From: Actinoplanes lutulentus
GTDB lineage: Bacteria; Actinomycetota; Actinomycetes; Mycobacteriales; Micromonosporaceae
DNA: 64,000 nt
Assembly (NCBI RefSeq): GCF_003259845.1
Contig: NZ_QLMJ01000003.1
Coordinates: forward strand, 372,001-436,000
Reading direction: 5' to 3'
In this document: piece by piece, positions 26,474 through 34,807 of the stretch
Position numbering within the stretch: the stretch's first letter is position 1
Layout of the letters: each line of letters opens with the position of its first letter
Made by a program: the position numbers and the translations under genes
The notes under the pieces: generated by a model
What the model was told of the DNA's origin: nothing
The model's input: only the letters and a program-made list of their open reading frames with translations
Databases searched by the model: none

Positions 26474-27490
26474 ATGCCCCGGCACCTCAAGGTGACCGGT
26501 CGTCGCCGCCGTGCCGCGATGATCGCCGCTCTGGCGCTGGTGGCGACCGGGGTCCTGCTCAAGGACCGTGAACCGGCGCCGGCGGTCCGGGTACCGGAGG
26601 CGGCGACCATCGGCACCCCGCCGCTCTACGTCGACCCGCAGGGCGCCGCCGCCACCTACGTCCACCGGCTGGAACGAGCCGGCCGGCGGGCCGACGCGGC
26701 GATCATCCGGCGGATCGCGGACCGGCCGGCCGCCACCTGGTTCACCGACTCGGCGCCGGGATATGCCGACCGGGCCCGGCGGCTCGTCGTCGCCGCGACC
26801 CAGGCCGGCCGGACGCCGGTGCTCGCCCTCTACTACATCCCGCAGCGGGACTGCTCGAATCACTCCCGGGGTGGCGCGAGCAGCGCTGACGCGTACAAAA
26901 GATGGGTCTCGGCCTTGACCCTCGCGATGCGCAACACGCGCGCGCTGGTGATCCTCGAACCGGACGCGGTCGCCCACACGGTTCGCGGCTGCCTCAAAGG
27001 GAAGGCTGCTCAGCAGCGTCTCGCGCTGCTGAGCTGGGCGGTCGCGACGCTGCGCACCCAGCCCGGCGTGCGCGTCTACCTCGACGCCGGCAACCCCGGA
27101 TGGGTCCCGGCCGCGCGCATCGCTCCCGCTCTGCGCAGCGCCGGCGCGATGCGCGCGCACGGACTCGCGCTCAACGTCGCCAACTTCCAGACCACAACCG
27201 ACAATCTCGGGTACGGGAATGAGCTCTCCCGTCTGCTCGGCGGCCGGCACTTCGTGGTCGACACGAGCCGCAACGGCGCCGGACCGCTGAAACGGGGCAG
27301 CGCCGAACGACGCTGGTGCAATCCGCCCGGCCGCCGGTTGGGCGCCGCTCCGACGATGAACACCGGGCACCCGCTCGTTGACGCGTACCTCTGGGTGAAA
27401 CGGCCTGGAGAGTCGGACGGCGCCTGTGGCGCCGGAGCCCCGCGCGCAGGTCAGTGGTACCCGGCGTATGCCTTCGCACTTGCCAGGTGA
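26474..27490 (+). CDS. cslZ: Glycoside hydrolase family 6 endoglucanase (CslZ-like)
   Basis: This 338-residue secreted cellulase-like enzyme has an N-terminal membrane/signal helix (RRAAMIAALALVATGVLL, residues 12-29) and a GH6 catalytic domain. Recognisable GH6 elements are VLALYYIPQRDCSNHSRGGA, the LVILEPDAVAH segment with the conserved Asp, VYLDAGNPGWV and FVVDTSRNGAGP. It probably cuts or proof-reads the beta-glucan made by CslA. The start is the ATG at 26474, three bases after the glxA stop. The length is short for GH6 with no carbohydrate-binding module. It closes the hypX-cslA-glxA-GH6 operon. Confidence 0.9.
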   Translation: MPRHLKVTGRRRRAAMIAALALVATGVLLKDREPAPAVRVPEAATIGTPPLYVDPQGAAATYVHRLERAGRRADAAIIRRIADRPAATWFTDSAPGYADRARRLVVAATQAGRTPVLALYYIPQRDCSNHSRGGASSADAYKRWVSALTLAMRNTRALVILEPDAVAHTVRGCLKGKAAQQRLALLSWAVATLRTQPGVRVYLDAGNPGWVPAARIAPALRSAGAMRAHGLALNVANFQTTTDNLGYGNELSRLLGGRHFVVDTSRNGAGPLKRGSAERRWCNPPGRRLGAAPTMNTGHPLVDAYLWVKRPGESDGACGAGAPRAGQWYPAYAFALAR

Positions 27491-27533
27491 TGGCACGAGC
27501 CCGAACCACGCATGAGACTCTTGACTCAATCCG

Positions 27534-27566
27534 CCCCCGGTCGGGGGTACGCCGATACGATCGGCG
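27534..27566. promoter_or_regulatory. Two small hairpins between the GH6 gene and ppc
   Basis: Adjacent palindromes CCCCC-N4-GGGGG (27534-27547) and CGCCGAT-ACG-ATCGGCG (27550-27566). The second contains TACGAT, a good match to a vegetative -10 box, 50 bp upstream of the ppc ATG. It may combine a weak terminator for the cslA operon with an operator or promoter for ppc. Confidence 0.45.
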
Positions 27567-27616
27567 AAGTCGGGACAGCGCCGTCCTGGAGCCACCTGAG
27601 TCTAAGGAGCGCCCCG

Positions 27617-30412
27617 ATGACAGAGCAGCCTGCCCATCTCGATCGAGAGGGTTCCGACGCAGCACTCCGTGCCGACATCCGCCGGATCGGCACGCTGCTC
27701 GGTCAAACCCTGGCTCGCCAGGAAGGCCGGCCCCTCCTCGACCTGGTCGAGGAGATCCGCGCGCTGGTCCGCCAGGACGCCCGCGCCGCCGCCGACCGGC
27801 TCTCGGCCATGGACATCACCACCGGTACGAAACTGGCACGCGCCTTCTCCACGTACTTCCACCTCGCGAACATCACCGAGCAGGTGCACCGCGCCCGTGA
27901 CCTGCAGCGGCGTCGCGCCCGCGACGGTGGCTGGCTGGACCAGGCCGCCGAGCGGATCGCTGAGAAGGGTGTGCCCGCCGACGAGATCGCCGCGGCCGCC
28001 CGCCGCCTCGCCGTCCGCCCGGTCTTCACCGCGCACCCGACCGAGGCCGCCCGCCGCTCGATCCTGTCGAAACTGCGCCAGGTCGCCGACTCGCTCGACG
28101 CCGAGTCCGCCGCCGCCGCGCTGTACGGCGCGACCGACACGACGGTCTCCACGAAGCGGTTCGCCGAGCTGATCGACCTGCTCTGGCAGACCGACGAGCT
28201 GCGCCTGGACCGGCCGGACCCGACCGACGAGGCCCGCAACGCGGTCTACTACCTCAAGGATCTGTACGCCGAAGCGGCGCCGCAGGTCCTCGACGACCTG
28301 GCCGAGACGCTGCGCCGGCTCGGCGTGGAGACGGCGCCCACCTCGCGGCCGCTCACGTTCGGCACCTGGATCGGCGGTGACCGCGACGGCAACCCGTTCG
28401 TCACGCCGAAGGTCACCCGCGACGTCCTGCTGATCCAGCATGAGCACGGCATCCAGGCCACCGAGCGGGCCATGGACAAGCTGATCGACGAGCTGAGCGT
28501 CTCCCGCCGGCTTCGTGGCGTCTCGCTGGACCTCTCCGCGAGCCTCGCGCAGGACATGGACAACCTGCCGGAGATCGCCGACCGGTTCCGCCGGGTCAAC
28601 GCCGAGGAGCCGTACCGGCTCAAGGTCCGCTCGATCAAGGCGAAGCTGGCGAACACCCGGGCCCGCCTCACGAACAACACCCCGCACGTGCCCGGCCGCG
28701 ACTACCTCGGCAGCGACGAGCTGATCTCCGACCTGGAGCTGATGCGTGCCTCGCTGGCCCGCAACTCCGGTCAGCTCCCGGCCATCGGCATCGTCTCCAC
28801 CGCGATCCGGCAGGCCTCCGCGTTCGGCCTCCAGCTGGCCACCCTCGACGTGCGTGAGCACGCCGAGAAGCACCACGAGGTGCTCCAGCAGATGTACACG
28901 CAGGTCGGCGAGATCGACGATTACGCGACGCTGGACCGGGCCGAGCGCACCAAGCTGCTCGCCACCGAGCTGACCGGGCGGCGGCCGCTCTCCAGCGCCG
29001 ACACCCCGCTCACCGACTCGGCGCGCAAGACCTTCGACGTGTTCCACACGATCCGCGAAGCGCAGGACACCTTCGGCCCGGACGTGATCGAGACGTACAT
29101 CATCTCGATGACCCTCGGCGTCGACGACGTGCTCGCGGCGGCCGTGCTGGCCCGCGAGGCCGGTCTCGTCGACATCCACACCGGTCGCGCGCGGGTCAAC
29201 ATCGTGCCGCTGCTGGAGACGCCGGCCGAGCTCGACGCCGGTGGTGACCTGCTCGACGAGATGCTGTCGCTGCCGGCGTACCGGGAGATCGTCCGGGCCC
29301 GCGGCGACGTGCAAGAGGTCATGCTCGGATATTCGGACTCCAACAAGGAGGCCGGTATCACCACGAGCCAGTGGCGGATCCACAAGGCGCAGCGGTCGCT
29401 GCGTGACGTGGCCGCCCGGCACGGTGTCCGGCTGCGCCTCTTCCACGGCCGGGGCGGCACGGTCGGCCGTGGTGGCGGTCCCACGCACGAGGCGATCCTG
29501 GCTCAGCCGTACGGCACCCTGGACGGCGCCATCAAGGTGACCGAGCAGGGCGAGGTCATCTCCGACAAGTACACGGTGCCCGCGCTGGCCCGGGAAAACC
29601 TGGAGCTCACCGTCGCGGCCGTGCTCCAGGCGACCCTGCTGCACACCAACATCCAGGTCGACCCGGTGCGCCTGAAGGTCTGGGACGCGGTCATGGACAC
29701 CGCCTCCGACGCGGCGTTCGCCCAGTACCGCACGCTCGTCGAGGACCCGAACCTGGCCGCGTACTTCTGGGCGGCCACGCCGACCGAGCTGCTCGGCGCC
29801 CTGAACATCGGCTCCCGCCCGGCGAAGCGCCCCAACGCGGACGCCGGCCTGAGCGGCCTGCGGGCCATCCCGTGGGTGTTCGGCTGGACGCAGACCCGCC
29901 AGATCGTCCCCGGCTGGTTCGGCGTCGGCACCGGCCTCGCCGCGGTCCGCGCGGCCGGCCAGGGCGGCGAACTCGACGCGATGCACGAGAACTGGCAGTT
30001 CTTCCGCACGTTCCTCTCGAACGTCGAGATGATGCTGGCCAAGACCGACCTGTCGATCGCCCGCCGGTACGTCGAGACCCTGGTCCCCGAAGAACTCCAC
30101 CCGATCTTCAACTCGATCGAGCGCGAGTACGAGCTGACCGTCCAAGAGGTCCTCGCCATCACCGGCCACACCGAGCTGCTGTCGTCCCAGCCGGAGCTGA
30201 ACCGCACCCTGGGCGTCCGCGACACGTACCTGGAGCCGCTGCACCACCTCCAGGTCGCGCTGCTCCGCCAGTACCGCGAACTCGGCGAAGCCGGCCGCCA
30301 GATGCCGACCGCCCCGGGCGCCCGCCGAGGCCCGTCCGACTCGACGGCCCTGGAACGAGCCCTCCTCACCACCGTCAACGGCATCGCCGCCGGCATGCGC
30401 AACACCGGCTGA
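27617..30412 (+). CDS. ppc: Phosphoenolpyruvate carboxylase
   Basis: This 931-residue anaplerotic enzyme carboxylates PEP with bicarbonate to oxaloacetate. It is intact. The catalytic His is in FTAHPTEAARR (H140), followed by IGGDRDGNPFVTPKVTR, VMLGYSDSNKEAGITTSQW, the glycine-rich LFHGRGGTVGRGGGPT and the C-terminal MRNTG, which matches the conserved QNTG tail. The start is ATG 27617, preceded by TAAGGAG at suitable spacing; the frame open to 27512 lacks support. It stands alone, with a 14-bp-stem terminator immediately after it. Confidence 0.98.
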   Translation: MTEQPAHLDREGSDAALRADIRRIGTLLGQTLARQEGRPLLDLVEEIRALVRQDARAAADRLSAMDITTGTKLARAFSTYFHLANITEQVHRARDLQRRRARDGGWLDQAAERIAEKGVPADEIAAAARRLAVRPVFTAHPTEAARRSILSKLRQVADSLDAESAAAALYGATDTTVSTKRFAELIDLLWQTDELRLDRPDPTDEARNAVYYLKDLYAEAAPQVLDDLAETLRRLGVETAPTSRPLTFGTWIGGDRDGNPFVTPKVTRDVLLIQHEHGIQATERAMDKLIDELSVSRRLRGVSLDLSASLAQDMDNLPEIADRFRRVNAEEPYRLKVRSIKAKLANTRARLTNNTPHVPGRDYLGSDELISDLELMRASLARNSGQLPAIGIVSTAIRQASAFGLQLATLDVREHAEKHHEVLQQMYTQVGEIDDYATLDRAERTKLLATELTGRRPLSSADTPLTDSARKTFDVFHTIREAQDTFGPDVIETYIISMTLGVDDVLAAAVLAREAGLVDIHTGRARVNIVPLLETPAELDAGGDLLDEMLSLPAYREIVRARGDVQEVMLGYSDSNKEAGITTSQWRIHKAQRSLRDVAARHGVRLRLFHGRGGTVGRGGGPTHEAILAQPYGTLDGAIKVTEQGEVISDKYTVPALARENLELTVAAVLQATLLHTNIQVDPVRLKVWDAVMDTASDAAFAQYRTLVEDPNLAAYFWAATPTELLGALNIGSRPAKRPNADAGLSGLRAIPWVFGWTQTRQIVPGWFGVGTGLAAVRAAGQGGELDAMHENWQFFRTFLSNVEMMLAKTDLSIARRYVETLVPEELHPIFNSIEREYELTVQEVLAITGHTELLSSQPELNRTLGVRDTYLEPLHHLQVALLRQYRELGEAGRQMPTAPGARRGPSDSTALERALLTTVNGIAAGMRNTG

Positions 30413-30430
30413 TCACTTCCGATTCACCGC

Positions 30431-30461
30431 GACGGCCGGGGCACGGTGTGCCCCGGCCGTC
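30431..30461. terminator. Strong bidirectional terminator after ppc
   Basis: Perfect 14-bp stem (30431-30444 and 30448-30461) with a three-base loop GGT, followed by TCTGTCTC. It lies between ppc and the convergent unknown gene at 30468. Confidence 0.9.
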
Positions 30462-30467
30462 TCTGTC

Positions 30468-31646
30468 TCATCGCTCCAGGTCAGGCGCGGCCTGCAGCCT
30501 CGACGGATTGGTCAGATAGAGCCGAGTCCCGCGTCGCACCAGGTCACCGCGAACGGAAACCGGCTGCATCTCCTCGTGGGCGCGGGTCGCCATGGAGTAA
30601 TCGGTGTCCGGCAGATTCATCCAGACCCGGCGAAGCCGTTCATCATCGTCGATCGTGCCCGACACACTGATCTCCCCGGAGCCGGTTCCCTCTCGGTGCA
30701 GCCGGACGACATGACCGGTGACCAGCACATCCTCATCGGGCACGCGCTCCCGCAGTTCCTGCGCCGCCGACTCCAGCACCGGCAGGTGATCCCGCCGAAA
30801 TCGGATGGGCCGCAACTGCCGCGCCCGCATCGGTCGCGAGGGAGCCAGCCGGAGTGCGACCTCGAACGCATGGCCGGCCTCGCCGCCGAGTCCCACCAGA
30901 GCCTCACACAGGTTGGCGCTGACGCCTGCCGGGACCGCCTGAGTGAAGCCATCGAGTCCGTCAGCGGTCATCAGGGCATCGCCCGCGGCGGTGTGCGCTG
31001 CGCGCACGGCGTCGTACAGCTTGAGGGAGACCTGCCGCTCGAACGGCTCGGCGGGCTCCAACGCATCGGAGACCTCGTCGTCGAAGAAGGTCGCCTGCTG
31101 CGATGAAAGCCTCGGAGGCACCGGTGTGTGCACCGACAGGACAAAGCTTCCCTCTGACGGCGAGCCGATCCGGACCTCGCGCAGGAACCGCAGCACCTCC
31201 GCCGTTTTCCGGGCTGGGTGGACCGCACGAGGCTGCTCCGCGCTCACCGCCGACGCCGCGGCGGCGACCAGGTTCCGGAGGCTCTCGAAGGCCTGGACCC
31301 CGTCATCCAAACCGATGGTTCCGGGAGCCCGGTCCGCAGGGAACGTCCGGACCGAGTGCACATCAGCTGACACCGTGGAGATGTCACCGAGCACGTCCAA
31401 CTCGGAACGGTCCTCGGTCAGCGCCAGCACGGAGAGCAGATCCCGGACCCTCAGGGCGTAATCCCGCAGGCTCGAATCCTGCGGCTGCAGAGCTTCGAAT
31501 TCGTCGCCGCCGACCGATTTCACCCAGTGAATTCCGCCGCCATCGCGGTCACGGATCACCCAGTCATTGGCCCGCAGGTACATCGCAAGCTCCGACGGCG
31601 ACCGCGCCGCGAGGGCGGCCTGGTCGGTGACGTGAGCCCGGATCAT
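30468..31646 (-). CDS. Unrecognised protein partnered with DUF4365 nuclease-like protein
   Basis: I do not recognise this 392-residue protein. It has no signal peptide and no membrane helix. The N-terminal ~90 residues (SPSELAMYLRANDWVIRDRD; VKSVGGDEFEALQPQ; LRDYALRVRDLLSVLALTE) look alpha/beta. The middle is helical, with an Ala-rich segment and FRRDHLPVLESAAQELRERV. The C-terminal ~90 residues are beta-rich (VLVTGHVVRLHREGTGSGEI; VSVRGDLVRRGTRLYLTNP) and could form an OB-like nucleic-acid-binding fold, which is a guess from pattern only. Its start ATG overlaps the stop of the DUF4365 gene by 4 bp (31643-31646), so the two act together. GC is visibly lower than in neighbouring genes. Confidence 0.72.
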   Translation of the reverse strand: MIRAHVTDQAALAARSPSELAMYLRANDWVIRDRDGGGIHWVKSVGGDEFEALQPQDSSLRDYALRVRDLLSVLALTEDRSELDVLGDISTVSADVHSVRTFPADRAPGTIGLDDGVQAFESLRNLVAAAASAVSAEQPRAVHPARKTAEVLRFLREVRIGSPSEGSFVLSVHTPVPPRLSSQQATFFDDEVSDALEPAEPFERQVSLKLYDAVRAAHTAAGDALMTADGLDGFTQAVPAGVSANLCEALVGLGGEAGHAFEVALRLAPSRPMRARQLRPIRFRRDHLPVLESAAQELRERVPDEDVLVTGHVVRLHREGTGSGEISVSGTIDDDERLRRVWMNLPDTDYSMATRAHEEMQPVSVRGDLVRRGTRLYLTNPSRLQAAPDLER

Positions 31647-32188
31647 TGCGCCGCTCCTTCCAGGTCGCCGGTCAGCAGGTGCCCGAGTGCTTTCACCGTC
31701 AACAGGTTGCGCAGAGGAACCTCGACCAGAACGCTGCCCGGAGAACCTTCGCCGGTCGGGAGGATCTCCCGGTCCGCCAATGAGAGCCAGTTTGCGGCGG
31801 TCGACAGCCGCATGTGCTCATTGGTACAGACTGCGTAGTCGGCGGCGTCCGAAGGAACGACGACCACAGCCAGGAATCTCGGGACCTGAAATCCGGAGCC
31901 GGCGAGATGGTTGTAGTGGCTGACCTGAAGCCTTTGCAGGATGATCGCGTCTCTGAGCACCGGCCCGGATGACGACTTGACCTGGACCTCGATCCGGGGT
32001 GATCGGAGTGAGCCGCGTGGCCCCGGGTGGGCGATCTGCCAGTCGACTCCGTCCAGGTCCAGGTTCATCCGTGCTGTCGTGAAGCCGCCCGCGCATGCCA
32101 GAGCATGAATGAAACCTTCACCGTGCAGGCCCTGATGAACGTTGCTGTTCAACGCTGATGACCCCCGACCACCGACAACAAGCGTCAT
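31643..32188 (-). CDS. DUF4365-type PD-(D/E)xK nuclease-like protein
   Basis: This 181-residue protein resembles DUF4365, a restriction-endonuclease-like fold. It opens with VHQGLHGEGFIHALACAGGF, followed by DLDGVDWQIAH and RIEVQVKSSSGPV. Together these give the Glu, Asp and Q-x-K spacing expected for a PD-(D/E)xK active site. Later RFLAVVVVPSDA and MRLSTAANWLSL fit the family. The ATG at 32188 has no clear ribosome-binding site, so a leaderless or weakly translated message is possible. The first 90 bp are near 50 % GC (30 of 60 bases in 32101-32160), unusual here. It overlaps the partner gene downstream. DUF4365 genes are frequent in defence-type islands; the role here is inference. Confidence 0.75.
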   Translation of the reverse strand: MTLVVGGRGSSALNSNVHQGLHGEGFIHALACAGGFTTARMNLDLDGVDWQIAHPGPRGSLRSPRIEVQVKSSSGPVLRDAIILQRLQVSHYNHLAGSGFQVPRFLAVVVVPSDAADYAVCTNEHMRLSTAANWLSLADREILPTGEGSPGSVLVEVPLRNLLTVKALGHLLTGDLEGAAQ

Positions 32189-32222
32189 AAGCCTAGTTGT
32201 CGGACGCCTAGATCACCAGCGG

Positions 32223-32276
32223 GAGATCTCGAGCGATCTGCCAGCGTCACAGGGGCGGCAGATCGCTCAAGATCTC
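32223..32276. terminator. Long-stem terminator after the ABC exporter operon
   Basis: Arms of 20 bp (32223-32242 and 32257-32276) are complementary with a single mismatch and enclose a 14-base loop. It lies 5 bp past the stop of the permease gene and 35 bp upstream of the DUF4365 start, so it insulates the DUF4365 pair from the exporter operon. No U-tract is seen. Confidence 0.9.
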
Positions 32277-32280
32277 GGGT

Positions 32281-32991
32281 TCAGCTGGTTTCGCCGGCGA
32301 GGCTGAAGCTGCCCAGGCGGTTGATGGCGGCCAGGGTGCAGCCGACCACGAAGACCGCGCTCATGATTACCGCTGTGCCCAGGCCGACCTCGGAGTCGAG
32401 GATCGTCGAGGGGTTGATCTTGTTGGCGATGGTGATGACGTACTGCTCGATGGAGAGGACCCTGGTGCCGCTCAGGAAGCGGCCCAGCAGGCCCTCCCAG
32501 ACCAGGATGTAGACCAGGCCGAGCAGCACCGGGCGGCGGGTCACCAGGCTGAGCAGCACGAACAGGGCCGAGTACGCGAACGCGCCGACCACCGCTGCCA
32601 CGGCCAGGGCCGCGCCGAACTTGGCCGAGTCGGCCAGGACACCGGCCACGAAGAGCGGCACGGCTGAGGTCACCGCGGAGGCACCGGCGGCCACCGCGTA
32701 TTTCGCCAGGATGATGTCCCGGCGGGGCAACGGCTTCGTGAGGATGTGGACCAGCGTGCCGTCGTCCACCTCCGAGCCGAGGACGCCGGTGCCGACGATC
32801 AGCGAGACGACCGGGAGCACCACGGCGAAGCCGAGGCCGACGATGACCGCTTCGCCCCACTGGTCGCCGGGCAGGTCGTACGCCCGGCAGATCGCCGCCA
32901 GGCCGATGAGCAGCAGGGGCAGCGGCAGCAGGATCAGTGCCCGGCGCCGGCCGAAGAGGCCGCGCGCCGTGATGAGTGCGACGGTCGACAT
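32281..32991 (-). CDS. ABC-2 type transporter permease
   Basis: This 236-residue membrane subunit of an ABC exporter has about six helices (ALILLPLPLLLIGLAAIC, AVVLPVVSLIVGTGVLG, YAVAAGASAVTSAVPLFVAGVL, and others). It contains the ABC-2 motif GTGVLGSEVDDGTLVHILTK followed by PLPRRDIILAK. ATG 32991 overlaps the stop of the ATPase gene by one base (TGATG). It is the last gene of a four-gene operon; the substrate is unknown. Confidence 0.9.
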   Translation of the reverse strand: MSTVALITARGLFGRRRALILLPLPLLLIGLAAICRAYDLPGDQWGEAVIVGLGFAVVLPVVSLIVGTGVLGSEVDDGTLVHILTKPLPRRDIILAKYAVAAGASAVTSAVPLFVAGVLADSAKFGAALAVAAVVGAFAYSALFVLLSLVTRRPVLLGLVYILVWEGLLGRFLSGTRVLSIEQYVITIANKINPSTILDSEVGLGTAVIMSAVFVVGCTLAAINRLGSFSLAGETS

Positions 32992-33941
32992 CAGGCCTCC
33001 AGCAGGTAGGAGAAGACGCTCTCCAGGGATTCGTCGGAGGGCACCAGCTTGTGCAGCCGGATGCCCTGCTCCAGGGCGATACGCGGCAGCGCGCGGGTGA
33101 AGCTGCCGTAGTCGGAGGCCCGCACGGTCATGCCGCCGGCTTCCATCTCGATGCCGCTCACCGATTTCTCGCCGATCAGCGCGACCGCGAGCCGGCGGTC
33201 GTCGGAGCTGCGCACGGCGAACACGTGCGGCCGGTTCGTCATCAGGCGACGGATCTTGCGGTAGTCGCCGGAGGCGGCGAGGCGGCCCGCCACGATCACC
33301 TGGACCAGGCCGGCGACCTGCTCGACCTCTTCCAGGATGTGCGAGCTGAACAGGATGGTGTGGCCGCGGTCGCCGAGCGAGTGCAGCAGCTCCATCATGT
33401 GCATCCGCTGACGCGGGTCCATGCCGTTGAACGGCTCGTCGAGCAGCAGCACCCGCGGGTCGTGCACGAGCGCCGCGGCGACCCGGGTGCGCTGCCGCAT
33501 GCCCTTGGAGAACGTGCCGATCCGCCGGTTGGCGGCGCCGGTCATCTCGACCAGCTCCAGCGCCTTGCGGGCCGCGCCGGCCGGGTCCTTCAGCTTCTGC
33601 ATCTTGGCGCAGGCCAGCACGAACTGCTCGGCGGTGAGGAACGAGTGGACCGCCTCGCGCTCGGTGACCAGGCCGAGGTCGCGGTAGACGGCCGGGTTGC
33701 GCCAGGTCGGCTTGCCGTCGATGGTGACGGTGCCGCGCGACGGCGCCAGGAATCCGGCCATCATGTGCAGCACTGTGGTCTTGCCGGCGCCGTTCGGCCC
33801 GAGCAGGCCGGTCACGCCGCTGCCCAGCGACATGGTGATGTCGTTGACCGCGACGACGTTGCCGTACCAGCGGGTCACGTTCGTCAGGTTGACCACGTCG
33901 GTGCCGGTGCTGGTCTCGGGGGTGAGAGTTTCGGTCGTCAC
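32991..33941 (-). CDS. ABC transporter ATP-binding protein
   Basis: This 316-residue ATPase powers the adjacent permease. It shows Walker A GLLGPNGAGKTTVLHMM, the signature FSKGMRQRTRVAAALVHD (a TFSKGMRQR variant of LSGGQ), Walker B VLLLDEPFNGMDP and the switch His in ILFSSHILEEVEQV, followed by a C-terminal regulatory extension. The start is the GTG at 33941 (VTTETLTPETST), overlapping the upstream permease stop (GTGA). The much longer open frame to 34325 is the shadow of that permease. Confidence 0.93.
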   Translation of the reverse strand: MTTETLTPETSTGTDVVNLTNVTRWYGNVVAVNDITMSLGSGVTGLLGPNGAGKTTVLHMMAGFLAPSRGTVTIDGKPTWRNPAVYRDLGLVTEREAVHSFLTAEQFVLACAKMQKLKDPAGAARKALELVEMTGAANRRIGTFSKGMRQRTRVAAALVHDPRVLLLDEPFNGMDPRQRMHMMELLHSLGDRGHTILFSSHILEEVEQVAGLVQVIVAGRLAASGDYRKIRRLMTNRPHVFAVRSSDDRRLAVALIGEKSVSGIEMEAGGMTVRASDYGSFTRALPRIALEQGIRLHKLVPSDESLESVFSYLLEA

Positions 33942-34807
33942 AGCGCGGCCACCTTCCGGTAACGGGCGAGCAGCAGCAGGAGGCAGGCGGCGATCAGACA
34001 GACCGCTTCGATGCCGTAGATCGGGCCGAAGCGGCCGAGGTCGAGGCCCGACATGCTCTCCGGCTCGTTGGAGAGCCACTGGCCGACGCCGGCGATCAGC
34101 GACATCGGGCTGGCCAGCCCGGCCATGTGGTTGGCGGCGCTGGACGGCAGCACGCTGAGCACCACCACGATGGGCGTGGTGAGCAGGAAGATCGCGACGA
34201 TGCCGCCGGCGGCGAACGCCCGCTTGCCGGTCAGTGACGCGACCAGCAGGCCGATGCTGCTGAACAGCAGCGCCCAGAGCAGGCTGTAACCCCAGCCGGG
34301 CGCCAGGTCGAGGAACTCGTTCCACACGCCTTTCGCACCGTCGTCGGTGGTGAACGCGGCACCCAGGAACATGATCAGCTGCGGTACGCCGAGCAGCAGC
34401 CAGACGGCGGTCACCATGGCGGCGAACTTGGCAGCCACGTAATCGGCGGCGCGCAGCGGGCGGCTGAAGTAGAGCGGCAGCGTGTTCGACCCGATGTCAC
34501 GGGACATCAGCTCCGGCCCGAGGATCGCGACGAAGAAGATGATCAGCCAGGCCATCTGGTCGTCGAACTGCACGTACGTGAAGATCGTCTGGCCGGTCTG
34601 CGAGCGGACGGCCGCCAGGATCACCGCGACCAGCAGCATGATGCCGGCCACCATCCAGGGGAAGATCTTCGCCTTGGCCGAGCGGCCGAAGCCGAACGAG
34701 GCACGCAGGCCGTGCACGTAGAGAGCGAGCACGGCGGCGCCGCGGCCCAGCCGTGGCCCTTCGTACCGCTGGTATCCAATGTCGTGGATGACGCCGGTCT
34801 CAGACAT
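33938..34807 (-). CDS. ABC-2 type transporter permease
   Basis: This 289-residue membrane subunit has six or more helices (FPWMVAGIMLLVAVILAAV, MAWLIIFFVAILGPELMS, MVTAVWLLLGVPQLIMFLGA, YSLLWALLFSSIGLLVASLT, GIVAIFLLTTPIVVVLSVL, and a C-terminal helix). It has the ABC-2 element MSRDIGSNTLPLYFSRPLRA. It overlaps the upstream ATPase gene by 8 bp and the downstream ATPase gene by 4 bp. It is probably paired with one of the two ATPases as a heteromeric exporter. Confidence 0.9.
   Translation of the reverse strand: MSETGVIHDIGYQRYEGPRLGRGAAVLALYVHGLRASFGFGRSAKAKIFPWMVAGIMLLVAVILAAVRSQTGQTIFTYVQFDDQMAWLIIFFVAILGPELMSRDIGSNTLPLYFSRPLRAADYVAAKFAAMVTAVWLLLGVPQLIMFLGAAFTTDDGAKGVWNEFLDLAPGWGYSLLWALLFSSIGLLVASLTGKRAFAAGGIVAIFLLTTPIVVVLSVLPSSAANHMAGLASPMSLIAGVGQWLSNEPESMSGLDLGRFGPIYGIEAVCLIAACLLLLLARYRKVAAL

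Noticed and set aside
24383..27595. 1070-codon open frame on the minus strand
   Set aside because: It is the antisense shadow of glxA and the GH6 gene; those have catalytic motifs, ribosome-binding sites and gene overlaps, while the antisense protein has Arg/His/Pro-rich low-complexity composition and no domain.
27602..30247. 881-codon open frame on the minus strand opposite ppc
   Set aside because: Shadow of PEP carboxylase; composition biased to Val/Gly/Arg/Asp typical of antisense frames in high-GC DNA.
31466..31482. T-arm-like sequence GCAGG-CTCGAAT-CCTGC suggesting a tRNA
   Set aside because: No matching acceptor, D or anticodon arms at the required distances and no CCA; it lies inside a well-supported coding frame.
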